Assembly (NCBI RefSeq): GCF_028882255.1 | Contig: NZ_JARBUY010000005.1 | Span: forward strand, 186,001 to 250,000 | Source of the DNA: Maribacter polysaccharolyticus | Lineage (GTDB): Bacteria > Bacteroidota > Bacteroidia > Flavobacteriales > Flavobacteriaceae | Reading direction: 5' to 3' | Length of the DNA: 64,000 nucleotides | Shown: positions 17,745 through 26,147 of the stretch, piece by piece | Position numbering within the stretch: position 1 is the first letter of the stretch | How the letters are laid out: the number at the start of each line of letters is the position of its first letter | Program-made: the position numbers and the translations under genes | The notes under the pieces: model-generated | The model's input: the letters and a program-made list of their open reading frames with translations, nothing else | Told to the model about the DNA's origin: nothing | Databases searched by the model: none

Positions 17745-18887
17745 TCAGCTACCCCGTAGTTTACGCACCTCTTTTTCCACTTTGGTGTACCATATCTTAT
17801 CCAAGATATCCCTTGCACTGTCCCTATACAATTTGGCTTTTTCAGGCTGTTTCAATTTTTCATAGACTAGGGCCAATCCCTTGTAAGCGGGCACATGCAT
17901 ATCGTTGATGTTCAGACAGGCATATAGGTGGTCTTTAGCTTCCTCGTAAAATCCACTTTCTATCAATTCCATGGCGGTCTTATGGAGTTGTTCAACGTCT
18001 TTGATATGGGTTTGCAATTGCAGTGAAATGACATCCTCGGATTTCAAGGTTAGGAAGGAACAGGGCACTTCCCGTACCACTTTTTCGGTGACACTCCCCA
18101 TGAACATTCGGTTCAAACCTGTTCGTCCCGAAGTACCCATGATCAGCAAGTCGATCATTTTTCTTGAAATGATACTCAATATTTCATTCGAAGGATCGCC
18201 CTTTGGTACTTCCTTGGTCCACGTAAGATCCGTTAGGTTGAAATCTTTTAGAAAGGAGTCGAATTCCTTCTTGTGTAAACTATAGCGAAGTTCATTTTCC
18301 TTGTCCATATCCTTTTTGTTCACAAACCAGGAAGGGCTTTGCAATTCGCAAACTGCCAAAATGGTCAACTCCGACTTAAACTTACGTGCCATGGTTATGG
18401 CGTTCTTAAGCGCTCGTTTGGAGGCATCGGAAAAATCAACGGGACATAGAATATGGTGTACGTTTAGCAATACGTTCTCTTTAATCACGAAAACCGGCTT
18501 TTCACTCTTTTGGATAATGCGTTCGGCCGTAGTGCCCAAACGAAAAGTATCCCCTTTCCTGGTTTCCCCGGAACCCAATAGGATAAGGTTGGCGTTGACA
18601 TCCACCGCGGCCCTGACAATAGCTTCATGTGGGGAACCAACCATTAATAAAGGTTTTTTCATGGCTACACCCTCGGCTTTAATCAGGTTTCCCGTTTCCC
18701 TCAATTTGGTCAGTGCCGTTTCGTTCAGCAATGACCTCACTTTTTCATGTACAACGTCATCGGGAAGCACATGTATGGGTACAATGGTCGATTGAAATAT
18801 CTTGGCCAATTCTATGGCACTTGCGACCACATTTTCAGATGATTTGCTAAAATCATGCGCTACTAAAATTTTTTCCAAAAGTTTCAT
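17745..18887 (-). CDS. Universal stress protein with two Usp domains and a TPR-like C-terminus
   Basis: 380 residues. Domain one (1-140) starts MKLLEKILVAHDFSKSSENV and carries GSGETRKGDTFRLGTTAE, a good G-2x-G-9x-G-T motif. Domain two (143-280) carries GTSGRTGLNRMFMGSVTE, the same motif ending in GS, so both sites look competent for nucleotide. Residues about 300-370 (AKDHLYACLNINDMHVPAYKGLALVYEKLKQPEKAKLY) form two TPR-like helix pairs. It is the first gene of the V-ATPase operon, ending 15 bases before subunit A. A link between stress or energy sensing and ATPase expression or assembly is inferred from this order. Confidence 0.88.
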   Translation of the reverse strand: MKLLEKILVAHDFSKSSENVVASAIELAKIFQSTIVPIHVLPDDVVHEKVRSLLNETALTKLRETGNLIKAEGVAMKKPLLMVGSPHEAIVRAAVDVNANLILLGSGETRKGDTFRLGTTAERIIQKSEKPVFVIKENVLLNVHHILCPVDFSDASKRALKNAITMARKFKSELTILAVCELQSPSWFVNKKDMDKENELRYSLHKKEFDSFLKDFNLTDLTWTKEVPKGDPSNEILSIISRKMIDLLIMGTSGRTGLNRMFMGSVTEKVVREVPCSFLTLKSEDVISLQLQTHIKDVEQLHKTAMELIESGFYEEAKDHLYACLNINDMHVPAYKGLALVYEKLKQPEKAKLYRDSARDILDKIWYTKVEKEVRKLRGS

Positions 18888-19315
18888 TATAAAGTGGCTT
18901 TAGTTATGTGTTCTATTAATCATGCTTCAGGCGCCTTTAAAAATCCCTATGTTATCATTTTCGTATTTAAGGCTTCTTATTTTAAGACTTTCATAAGATA
19001 TCATATAATTCTTTAGAAATTCTTTAGTTTTGGCGATGTTCGAAAGATTTCGGAAAAAGAGTGTTCAGCGAAATATCCTTCCTCATTAGGACTTGTAAGA
19101 CCATCGATTCGGTAGCCCTTAATCCCTTAGCCGGGTAGAGAAACCACTATTCTTGACCATCCCAATGCTCTTAAGTTTCCCTTAAGAATCTATTATTAGA
19201 TTTATAATTGAAGGCTGTTGTTATAAAATTATCCTTATAAATATTGCTATTTATTTAACTATTATACAATAGGTCTTGACATTTGAATTTGATATTCACG
19301 CTAAATGATTTAATT
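18888..19315. promoter_or_regulatory. Divergent promoter region between the V-ATPase/usp operon and usp
   Basis: This 428-bp gene-free region must hold promoters for both directions. It contains a tandem AATTCTTTAG repeat (19006-19015 and 19017-19026, 11-bp period, one helical turn) and a perfect inverted repeat AATCTA-TTAT-TAGATT (19187-19202). Both resemble the repeat at 7441-7458 before another usp gene. I see no clear TAnnTTTG box. Confidence 0.45.
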
Positions 19316-20110
19316 ATGAAAAAAATTCTGGTACCCGTAGATTTTTCCGATGCATCCTCGAATGCATTGTCGTATGCCATTCAACTTTTTGAAGCTTCGC
19401 CCTTGGAGATTACCGTTTTACATCTCTATGGGGTAAGGTCAACTGCCCTACTGATGAAAAATATAGATGACGTGTTTGAAAAGGATGCCAAACAAAAGAT
19501 GGAAGCGCTTCTGAAAACCTTGAAAAAAGAACATCCCGATGTGGAATTTAAGTCGAAAATCTCTAAAAACCCACCAGTTTCGAGCATTGCGGCATTGGGA
19601 GACAGTGGGAAGTACGATTTTATCGTGATGGGTACCAAAGGGGCCAGTGGACTTAATGAAGTCTTTATGGGTAGCGTTGCCGGTGGGGTGATCTCAAAAA
19701 CCATGGCACCTGTTATCGTAGTACCGGCGAACAACAAATTTCGCCCCCTGGAGAAAATCGTATTGGCCGTAAGTGACGATCCTTTCACCGATGCCAAGGT
19801 GATAGAACCGTTACGGACCATTGCCACACTTCAAAAGAGTAAGGTCAAGGTGCTACATATTGCCGATAAGAAAACACCCCAAATCGAAAAGGCATTAAGT
19901 GCCATTGAGGATTTAAACCCTTCGGTGGACTACGCCTTTGGTACGGGTAAAACCAATAAGGATTTGAATGCCTATCTCATGAAGGATTTTTCCGGAATGC
20001 TCTGTCTTATCAGAACTAAAAAAGGGTTTTTTGACCGTTTATTGAATGAAAGTGTTACGCTGAAACAGACTTTTAACAGCCCTGTTCCACTGCTCATTCT
20101 CCATGAATAG
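19316..20110 (+). CDS. Universal stress protein, tandem UspA type
   Basis: I start at the ATG at 19316 (MKKILVPVDFSDASSNALSYA); an upstream in-frame Met at 19283 adds 11 residues without Usp homology. The 264-residue protein has a first domain with GTKGASGLNEVFMGSVAG (G-2x-G-9x-G-S) and APVIVVPAN, and a degenerate second domain (KIVLAVSDD, PVPLLILHE). It is a paralogue of the Usp at 7501 and diverges from the V-ATPase operon. Confidence 0.92.
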   Translation: MKKILVPVDFSDASSNALSYAIQLFEASPLEITVLHLYGVRSTALLMKNIDDVFEKDAKQKMEALLKTLKKEHPDVEFKSKISKNPPVSSIAALGDSGKYDFIVMGTKGASGLNEVFMGSVAGGVISKTMAPVIVVPANNKFRPLEKIVLAVSDDPFTDAKVIEPLRTIATLQKSKVKVLHIADKKTPQIEKALSAIEDLNPSVDYAFGTGKTNKDLNAYLMKDFSGMLCLIRTKKGFFDRLLNESVTLKQTFNSPVPLLILHE

Positions 20111-20415
20111 GATGTAAAGGTGTTAAAAATACCTCCTTGTGCTTACAGGGCTTTCCCTTGATTTATCCCTAAAAGGATATTCAAGGGACCACACTTTGTT
20201 TTAATGGCGTAATGTAAAACGGTTTATATACTATTTTGGAGGTCACATCGAACTTACAAGCAAACAGGACCATGGCAGTACATTCACTGCCATGGGACCA
20301 CAACTTCGTTAAAGACGGTATTGATATGACCATTATTTAGCTAGGTACAGCCCCAAAGAAAGGAACATACCCATAAAGGGATAAAATTCCCAGGGACCCC
20401 CTATTCACAATCGCC
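20111..20415. other. Gene-free stretch after usp
   Basis: No open frame with recognisable homology and no convincing terminator hairpin with a T-run was seen between the convergent usp and receiver genes. Confidence 0.4.
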
Positions 20416-20814
20416 TTATGCTTCTTTATACTTGCTTATGGCATCTTTAATGGCATGGATCAACTCATCCTCTTCGAACGGCTTTTTAACATAAGCGTAG
20501 GCACCCATGTCCATTCCTTGTAGGATATCCTTCGGTTCCGTCATTGCCGATAAAAAGACCAAAGGGATATTTTGGGTAGCTTCATGGCATAACAACTCCT
20601 GTAATACAAGATAACCGTCCATTCCAGGCATAAGCACATCACATAGGATAAGATCTGGAACCACTTTATGGGCCTTTTCAAGGCCATCCCTTCCGTTGGC
20701 TGCCGTTATCATGTTATAACCGTAAAGTGTCAAAAGTTCTTCGATATTTTCCCTTAGGACCATATCATCCTCAATAAGCAGAATGGTTTTCAGCTCTTTG
20801 TTACTCATATCCAT
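20416..20814 (-). CDS. Stand-alone receiver-domain response regulator
   Basis: With the start at 20814 (MDMSNKELKTILLIEDD) it has 132 residues and consists only of a CheY-like receiver: acidic residues E15, D16 and D17, phosphorylation site Asp59 in LILCDVLMPGMDG, Thr/Ser switch in FLSAMT, and Lys in YVKKPFEEDEL. No output domain is present, so it must act on a partner. No kinase lies next to it; the nearest is at 5348-6598. Longer frames to 20847 begin before the likely ribosome-binding area. Confidence 0.92.
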   Translation of the reverse strand: MDMSNKELKTILLIEDDMVLRENIEELLTLYGYNMITAANGRDGLEKAHKVVPDLILCDVLMPGMDGYLVLQELLCHEATQNIPLVFLSAMTEPKDILQGMDMGAYAYVKKPFEEDELIHAIKDAISKYKEA

Positions 20815-20847
20815 CGTAATTATTTGGGGGGGAAATTTGATAAACAA

Positions 20848-21426
20848 TAGAACACTATTATTGGAAAATAAAGAATTAAGATACTAAAAATTTAGAAGAA
20901 TACTACAAAATAATGCGTTGAACCGAATTTTTTCGATGGTTTTCCCCTTAATTTATAACTAAAGACCCTTGAAGTTGCGTGAATTCATCTTTAGAACGCT
21001 ATTGAAAATTTCAAACATCACTAGAACCCGATCGAAAGCCTTATATAGACTTTCTTGTGGAAATGGAATTTAGACAGGTGAGTACCATTGATCCGGGGGG
21101 CATACATTATAAAAATACGCAATGGTATCCCGAAAATCGTTATCAGGTAACCATTTGGAATTTACGTCCGATTAACCCTAAACTTTAAAGACCCTACCTT
21201 TTCCGATGGATTTGTTATATCACCATCCAAAGGCAATGATAATATCGGGTTTCGTATATTTAAAACAACCTGTCAATGGATCAAATGAAATCCACTGGAC
21301 GGTCATGGCAAATAAAAAGAACGATTTGATGATAAGAATGTTTGAAACTATGTCACTAAAAAGTATCTTTAAAGAAACCATTTTCGATAGAATGATTCAA
21401 CCCTAACAATTAAAATAAACATAAGG
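20848..21426. other. Mostly gene-free stretch with a short ORF of doubtful coding value
   Basis: A 66-codon plus-strand ORF (21206-21406) ends 20 bases before kdgK. Its text (EIHWTVMANKKNDLMIRMFE) faintly resembles the C-terminal part of SRPBCC-type proteins, and open pieces with stops lie just upstream in other frames, so it may be the end of a decayed gene. I cannot support a function. The rest holds no recognised feature. Confidence 0.2.
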
Positions 21427-22431
21427 ATGCCTAAAAAAGTAATAACATTCGGGGAAGTAATGATGCGTTTGTCCCCTCCTGGATATTCAAAGTTTTCACA
21501 AGCAACATCCTTTGAACTTGTATATGGGGGCGGCGAGGCGAATGTTGCCATTTCATTGGCCTATCTTGGCATGAAAGCGGCCCATGTCACACGTTTTCCG
21601 GATAACGCCCTAGGAAAAGCGGCCACCCAATTCCTTCGGAAACATTGGTTAAGTTCGGAACATGTTATCTATGGGGGCGATATGATAGGGAAGTACTTTC
21701 TCGAGAAAGGCGCAGTACATCGACCCAGTCAGGTAATTTATGAACGGGAAGGGTCTTCTTTCTCCTTGATCGAACCCTCTATGATCGATTGGGAATATGT
21801 TCTCAAAGGAGCGGATTGGTTTCATTGGACAGGGATAACCCCGGCCATTTCTGAAGGGGCGGCAATGTGCTGCCTGGAAGCCATAAAAACAGCGAACAAA
21901 ATGGGAATTACGGTTTCGGGGGACATCAATTCACGTAAAAACATGTGGAAGTATGGAAAAACCATGCAAGAAGTTATGCCCGAATTGGTAAAACATTGTG
22001 ATATCGTCATCACCAGTAGTCGAGGTATCCATGAAATGTTCGGTATTGGTCAGACCGGGGGCAAATTCCGGGTTATGGCCAAACAACTCATGGAAACCTT
22101 TCCTAGAATCAAAAAAGTCGTAGGTAAGACCAGAAAATCCATAAGTGCCTCCCACCAGCAGATTCAAGGTAAATTGTGGAACGGAAAAAAATATATCAAA
22201 ACCGAAACATTGAACGTGACCCATGTCATTGATCGCGTTGGCACCGGGGATGCCTTTGCTGCCGGACTCATCTATGGCCTATTACATTATACCAAGGATA
22301 TGCAAGCCTTGAATTTTGCATCGGCTGCCTGTGCCCTTAAACATACCGTTCCCGGTGATGTAAATATGGTGTCCTTGGAAAACGTTACCAGTTTAATGGA
22401 AGGGGATACTTCGGGTGCGATAAGAAGATGA
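21427..22431 (+). CDS. kdgK: PfkB-family sugar kinase, probable 2-dehydro-3-deoxygluconokinase
   Basis: 334 residues with the ribokinase-family signatures: the N-terminal glycine pair region YGGGEANVAISLAYLG (about 36-51) and the C-terminal anion-hole/catalytic motif DRVGTGDAFAAG, in which the Asp of GTGD is the base. The opening FGEVMMRLSPPG and the DINSRKNMW segment favour KDG kinase, which makes KDPG from 2-keto-3-deoxygluconate in uronate and alginate breakdown. The usual partner, KDPG aldolase, is not in the window, so the substrate is inferred from sequence pattern only. Confidence 0.85.
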   Translation: MPKKVITFGEVMMRLSPPGYSKFSQATSFELVYGGGEANVAISLAYLGMKAAHVTRFPDNALGKAATQFLRKHWLSSEHVIYGGDMIGKYFLEKGAVHRPSQVIYEREGSSFSLIEPSMIDWEYVLKGADWFHWTGITPAISEGAAMCCLEAIKTANKMGITVSGDINSRKNMWKYGKTMQEVMPELVKHCDIVITSSRGIHEMFGIGQTGGKFRVMAKQLMETFPRIKKVVGKTRKSISASHQQIQGKLWNGKKYIKTETLNVTHVIDRVGTGDAFAAGLIYGLLHYTKDMQALNFASAACALKHTVPGDVNMVSLENVTSLMEGDTSGAIRR

Positions 22432-22683
22432 TCAACACTTAAATTAAAATAGCGGGCATTGATCATTCCCATACATAGACCCCACTGATCTGCAAAACCA
22501 GGGGTCGCCTTATTCGACCAAATCGGGTTATTAATCCCAAGAACGGTTTACACGACACCGGTGGATTGGCTTATCACCCCCCTAAAATATTAACTTTTTT
22601 TTAAGAACACCGTTCTTCCCTTTCTCCATATGAAAGCGGAATATTTCGTAAATTCAACACATTCATTCACTTACACTATCCTT

Positions 22684-23151
22684 ATGGCAACATTTACATT
22701 AAACATTAATGGAAAGACAGAACAGGTAGACGTGGACCCCTCTACCCCTATTCTATGGGTACTTCGGGACCATCTTGACCTTGTTGGCACCAAATATGCA
22801 TGTGGCATCTCACAATGTGGAACTTGCACCATTCATGTTGGGGGCATGGCGGTACGCTCATGCCTTTTACCGGTTTCCGCAATTGGAAACCAAGAGATCA
22901 CGACCATTGAAGGTTTATCCGAAAATGGGGACCACCCGGTACAACAAGCTTGGTTAGAGCATGATGTCTACCAATGTGGTTATTGCCAAGCCGGACAGAT
23001 CATGTCGGCCACTGCCCTGTTAAAAAACAATCCCAACCCGACAGACGAGGAAATCGAAGCTTCCATGAACGGCAACATTTGCCGTTGTGGCACCTATACC
23101 CGGATCAAAAAGGCCATCAAAACAGCGGCAACCAACATGCAAAACGCTTAA
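22684..23151 (+). CDS. Isoquinoline 1-oxidoreductase-like [2Fe-2S] subunit (xanthine dehydrogenase family, IorA type)
   Basis: Starting at the ATG of [19 protein letters not shown] (22684) it has 155 residues; the in-frame Met at 22630 adds a leader not seen in the family. The plant-type ferredoxin cluster motif is [13 protein letters not shown] with a later Cys (SCLLPV), and the second [2Fe-2S] cluster is bound by CGYCQAGQ and CRCGTY. It passes electrons from the molybdenum subunit encoded 28 bases downstream. No FAD subunit is present, as in isoquinoline- and aldehyde-oxidoreductases of the two-subunit type. Confidence 0.93.
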   Translation: MATFTLNINGKTEQVDVDPSTPILWVLRDHLDLVGTKYACGISQCGTCTIHVGGMAVRSCLLPVSAIGNQEITTIEGLSENGDHPVQQAWLEHDVYQCGYCQAGQIMSATALLKNNPNPTDEEIEASMNGNICRCGTYTRIKKAIKTAATNMQNA

Positions 23152-23179
23152 CTATCCCACGCAACTTAAAAGCACTCAA

Positions 23180-25378
23180 ATGACACGTATAAAAACCTCC
23201 TATAATCGACGCTCTTTTATGAAGGTATCCGCAGCTGCCAGTGGAGGAATGCTAATTGGCTTTAGCTGGCTCAATGGCTGTGTGCCTGCCACCTCGGAGA
23301 AAAAAACGGGATTGGCGATACCCAAAGAATGGTTCGAGATCAATGGGTATATCAAAATCGGGGATACCGGATTGGTTACCATTTATTCGCCCAATCCCGA
23401 GATAGGGCAAAATATAAAGACCTCCATGCCAATGATAGTGGCCGAGGAACTAGACGTGCCATGGGAAAATGTCATCGTGGAACAGGCCCCCTTGAACACC
23501 GGGTTCTATCAGAATCAATTTGCAGGAGGAAGTCTGTCTATCCGATTAAGTTGGAACGCCCTGCGAATGGCCGGGGCCACAGGACGAAGAATGTTAATGG
23601 AAGCTGCCGCCAAAGAATGGGGAATCCCCATTTCCGATATAGCGGCAAAAGATGGGATGATTTCCGAAAACAATGGGGAACGTTCCTTTTCCTATGGTGA
23701 AATCGCCTCCAAAGCCGTTGGTATTGAAATTCCGAAAGAAATCGAACTCAAGGAGGTCAAGGATTTTAAATTGATCGGATCAAGTATTAAAAACGTTGAC
23801 GGTAAGAAAATTTTAAAGGGAGAACCTTTATTCGGTTTCGATTTCAAGAGGGAAGGTATGAAATTGGCCATGATCCAACACCCCCCGGCTTTTGGGATGA
23901 CGGTCAAAGACTTCAATGCCGATGAAATCAAAAAGATGCCCGGTATTACCGATGCCTTCATCATCGACACTACCATAGATGACCCTGAAATGTTCGATGA
24001 AAGGGGATTCCTGAAACTTATTGCCATAGTGGGCGAATCTACCTGGCCATTGATGCAAGCCAAAAAAGCCATTAAAGCCAACTGGGAAACCATTGATGCC
24101 TTGGAAGATTCCCAAACCCATACCAAACGTTTGGAAAGAGCCCTTGAATCGGGTAAAGTCAGTGACGTACGAAAAGACGGGGACCCGGAAGCGGCCTTCA
24201 AAAAAGCCGCCAAGGTCATAGAACGTACTTATAGTGCCCCGTTCATAGCGCACAATACCATGGAGCCCATGAATTTCTTTGCGCATGTAACCGAGAATTC
24301 CGCAGAACTCATTGGTCCTACCCAAACACCTGAAGCGATGGAAAAATCAGTATCAAAATTCCTTGGTATGCCCATCGAGAACATTACTGTGAACATGACC
24401 CGGATCGGGGGTGGTTTTGGAAGAAGGCTCTATGTTAATTTTGGGGTCGAGGCGGCGGCGATATCAAATAAAATAGGAGGACCCGTAAAACTGATATACA
24501 CTAGGGAAGATGATATGTCCCAAGGAACGTACAGACCCACCTATAGGTCAAAATATAAAGCTGGTTTGGATGAAAACAACAAGCTTATCGCATTTTCCGT
24601 GAAAGGTGCAGGATTGCCCGAAAGCCCAGTATTTCCAAAACGATTTCCCGCTGGGGCGGTTGAAAACTATATTGCGGAAAGAATACATGGGGAAACCAAT
24701 GTCACCACAGGGGCTTGGAGGGCCCCAAGATCCAATTTTACCGCAGGTGCCGAACAATCCTTCCTCGATGAAGTTGCCGAATTGGCCGGAAAAGACCCTA
24801 TCGATTTCAGGCTGGAATTGTTTGACCGGGCCATTAAAGACCCCATAGGGGAAGCCCATGATTATGAAGCGGAACGTTATGCCGGGGTATTGAAATTGGT
24901 AAAGGAAAAATCGAATTGGGGAGAAGAAAAACCCGGACTATATCGCGGGGTGGCCGCTTACTTTTGCCATTCCAGTTATGTTGCCGAAGTCTTTGATATG
25001 ATGATGGTCAACGGACAACCGAAAATCAAGAAAGTATGGTGTGCCGTGGATTGTGGGATCGTTGTGAATAAAGATGCCGCCAAGAACATGGTTGAAGGAG
25101 GGGTTATCGATGGTATTGGACACGCCATGTACAGTAGACTGACCTTTGCCAACGGAGCGGCTAGGGAAATGAATTTTGACCGATACCAATTGATACGACA
25201 TTCCCAAGTGCCGGAAGAAATCGAAGTGTTCTTTGTGGAGAATGAAATTGACCCAACCGGATTGGGAGAACCGGGTCTTCCCCCTGCCATAGGGGCTTTG
25301 GCCAATGCCATGTATAAAGCCACGGGGCAACGCTATTACCATCAGCCCTTTGCCACGGAACGGCAGATCATCGGATAA
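23180..25378 (+). CDS. Isoquinoline 1-oxidoreductase-like molybdopterin-binding subunit, Tat-targeted (IorB type)
   Basis: The start at 23180 gives 732 residues; an earlier Met (23087) overlaps the Fe-S gene and precedes the Tat signal. The N-terminus has a twin-arginine motif (Y8-NRRSFMK) and a hydrophobic region ending in LNGC (residues 31-34), a lipobox, so a Tat-exported lipoprotein is possible. The molybdenum-cofactor segments include MTRIGGGFGRRL and GLGEPGLPPAIGALANAM. Substrates of the family are N-heterocycles and aldehydes; the true one is unknown. A terminator follows the stop. Confidence 0.92.
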   Translation: MTRIKTSYNRRSFMKVSAAASGGMLIGFSWLNGCVPATSEKKTGLAIPKEWFEINGYIKIGDTGLVTIYSPNPEIGQNIKTSMPMIVAEELDVPWENVIVEQAPLNTGFYQNQFAGGSLSIRLSWNALRMAGATGRRMLMEAAAKEWGIPISDIAAKDGMISENNGERSFSYGEIASKAVGIEIPKEIELKEVKDFKLIGSSIKNVDGKKILKGEPLFGFDFKREGMKLAMIQHPPAFGMTVKDFNADEIKKMPGITDAFIIDTTIDDPEMFDERGFLKLIAIVGESTWPLMQAKKAIKANWETIDALEDSQTHTKRLERALESGKVSDVRKDGDPEAAFKKAAKVIERTYSAPFIAHNTMEPMNFFAHVTENSAELIGPTQTPEAMEKSVSKFLGMPIENITVNMTRIGGGFGRRLYVNFGVEAAAISNKIGGPVKLIYTREDDMSQGTYRPTYRSKYKAGLDENNKLIAFSVKGAGLPESPVFPKRFPAGAVENYIAERIHGETNVTTGAWRAPRSNFTAGAEQSFLDEVAELAGKDPIDFRLELFDRAIKDPIGEAHDYEAERYAGVLKLVKEKSNWGEEKPGLYRGVAAYFCHSSYVAEVFDMMMVNGQPKIKKVWCAVDCGIVVNKDAAKNMVEGGVIDGIGHAMYSRLTFANGAAREMNFDRYQLIRHSQVPEEIEVFFVENEIDPTGLGEPGLPPAIGALANAMYKATGQRYYHQPFATERQIIG

Positions 25379-25417
25379 AAATCAATTCCGACAGTTAAGA
25401 CCGTTAAAAACAATACA

Positions 25418-25450
25418 GAAGGAGGCTATGGGGATAGCCTCCTTTTATTT
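25418..25450 (+). terminator. Rho-independent terminator after the molybdoenzyme operon
   Basis: GGAGGCTAT (25421-25429), loop GGGG, ATAGCCTCC (25434-25442), then TTTTATTTT. It lies 40 bases after the iorB-like stop. Confidence 0.85.
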
Positions 25451-25489
25451 TGAATAAAGATAATATTCACCCCCTAAACCGCCCCAGTC

Positions 25490-25987
25490 CTATCCAATAA
25501 AACTTTCGGCAAATCGTTCAAAATGGCAGGTATACCCATTGGGGTTCCTTACCAAATAATCCTGATGTTCGGGTTCGGCAGGCCAAAATGTGGTATAGGG
25601 TTCCAAAGTGGTCGCTACCTTTCCGTCCCATTTCTGGGAGGCATCAACAATGGCGATCATTTCAGCCGCTTCATTTTTTTCCGCTTCATCTTGAAAGAAT
25701 ATGGCCGAACGATAACTGGAACCAATGTCATTCCCCTGCCGATCTAGGGTAGTTGGATCATGCATCCTGAAAAAATAATCCAATAACTCCTTAAAGGAAG
25801 TCTCAGATGGATCATAGGTGATCTCGATACCTTCTGCATGCCCTGGGTGGTATTTATAGGTAGGGTGATCATTTTCCCCACCAATGTATCCCACTTCAGT
25901 ATCTTTAACCCCAATACGTGTCCTAAAGAGCTCTTCCATTCCCCAGAAACATCCGCCTGCCAAATATGCTTTTTTATAGTTGTTCAT
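25490..25987 (-). CDS. msrA: Peptide-methionine (S)-S-oxide reductase MsrA
   Basis: 165 residues with the catalytic GCFWG motif (Cys13), [22 protein letters not shown] and the [23 protein letters not shown] segment, all diagnostic. No MsrB domain is fused and no obvious resolving Cys appears near the C-terminus, so recycling would rely on thioredoxin directly. No signal peptide; cytosolic. It lies 160 bases downstream of selO on the same strand. Confidence 0.96.
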   Translation of the reverse strand: MNNYKKAYLAGGCFWGMEELFRTRIGVKDTEVGYIGGENDHPTYKYHPGHAEGIEITYDPSETSFKELLDYFFRMHDPTTLDRQGNDIGSSYRSAIFFQDEAEKNEAAEMIAIVDASQKWDGKVATTLEPYTTFWPAEPEHQDYLVRNPNGYTCHFERFAESFIG

Positions 25988-26147
25988 CAGTATACTATTT
26001 AAAACTTGTCCAATATCATTAAAAGGTGACTATAAGTCGATCTTCACGGTTAATAATTACATTCTTTTCAGATTTTTCATTGATTTTCCAACTGGGTGCC
26101 TCTATCCATTACTTCGAACGCCCTGTCCTACTATACAAATGAAAAAC

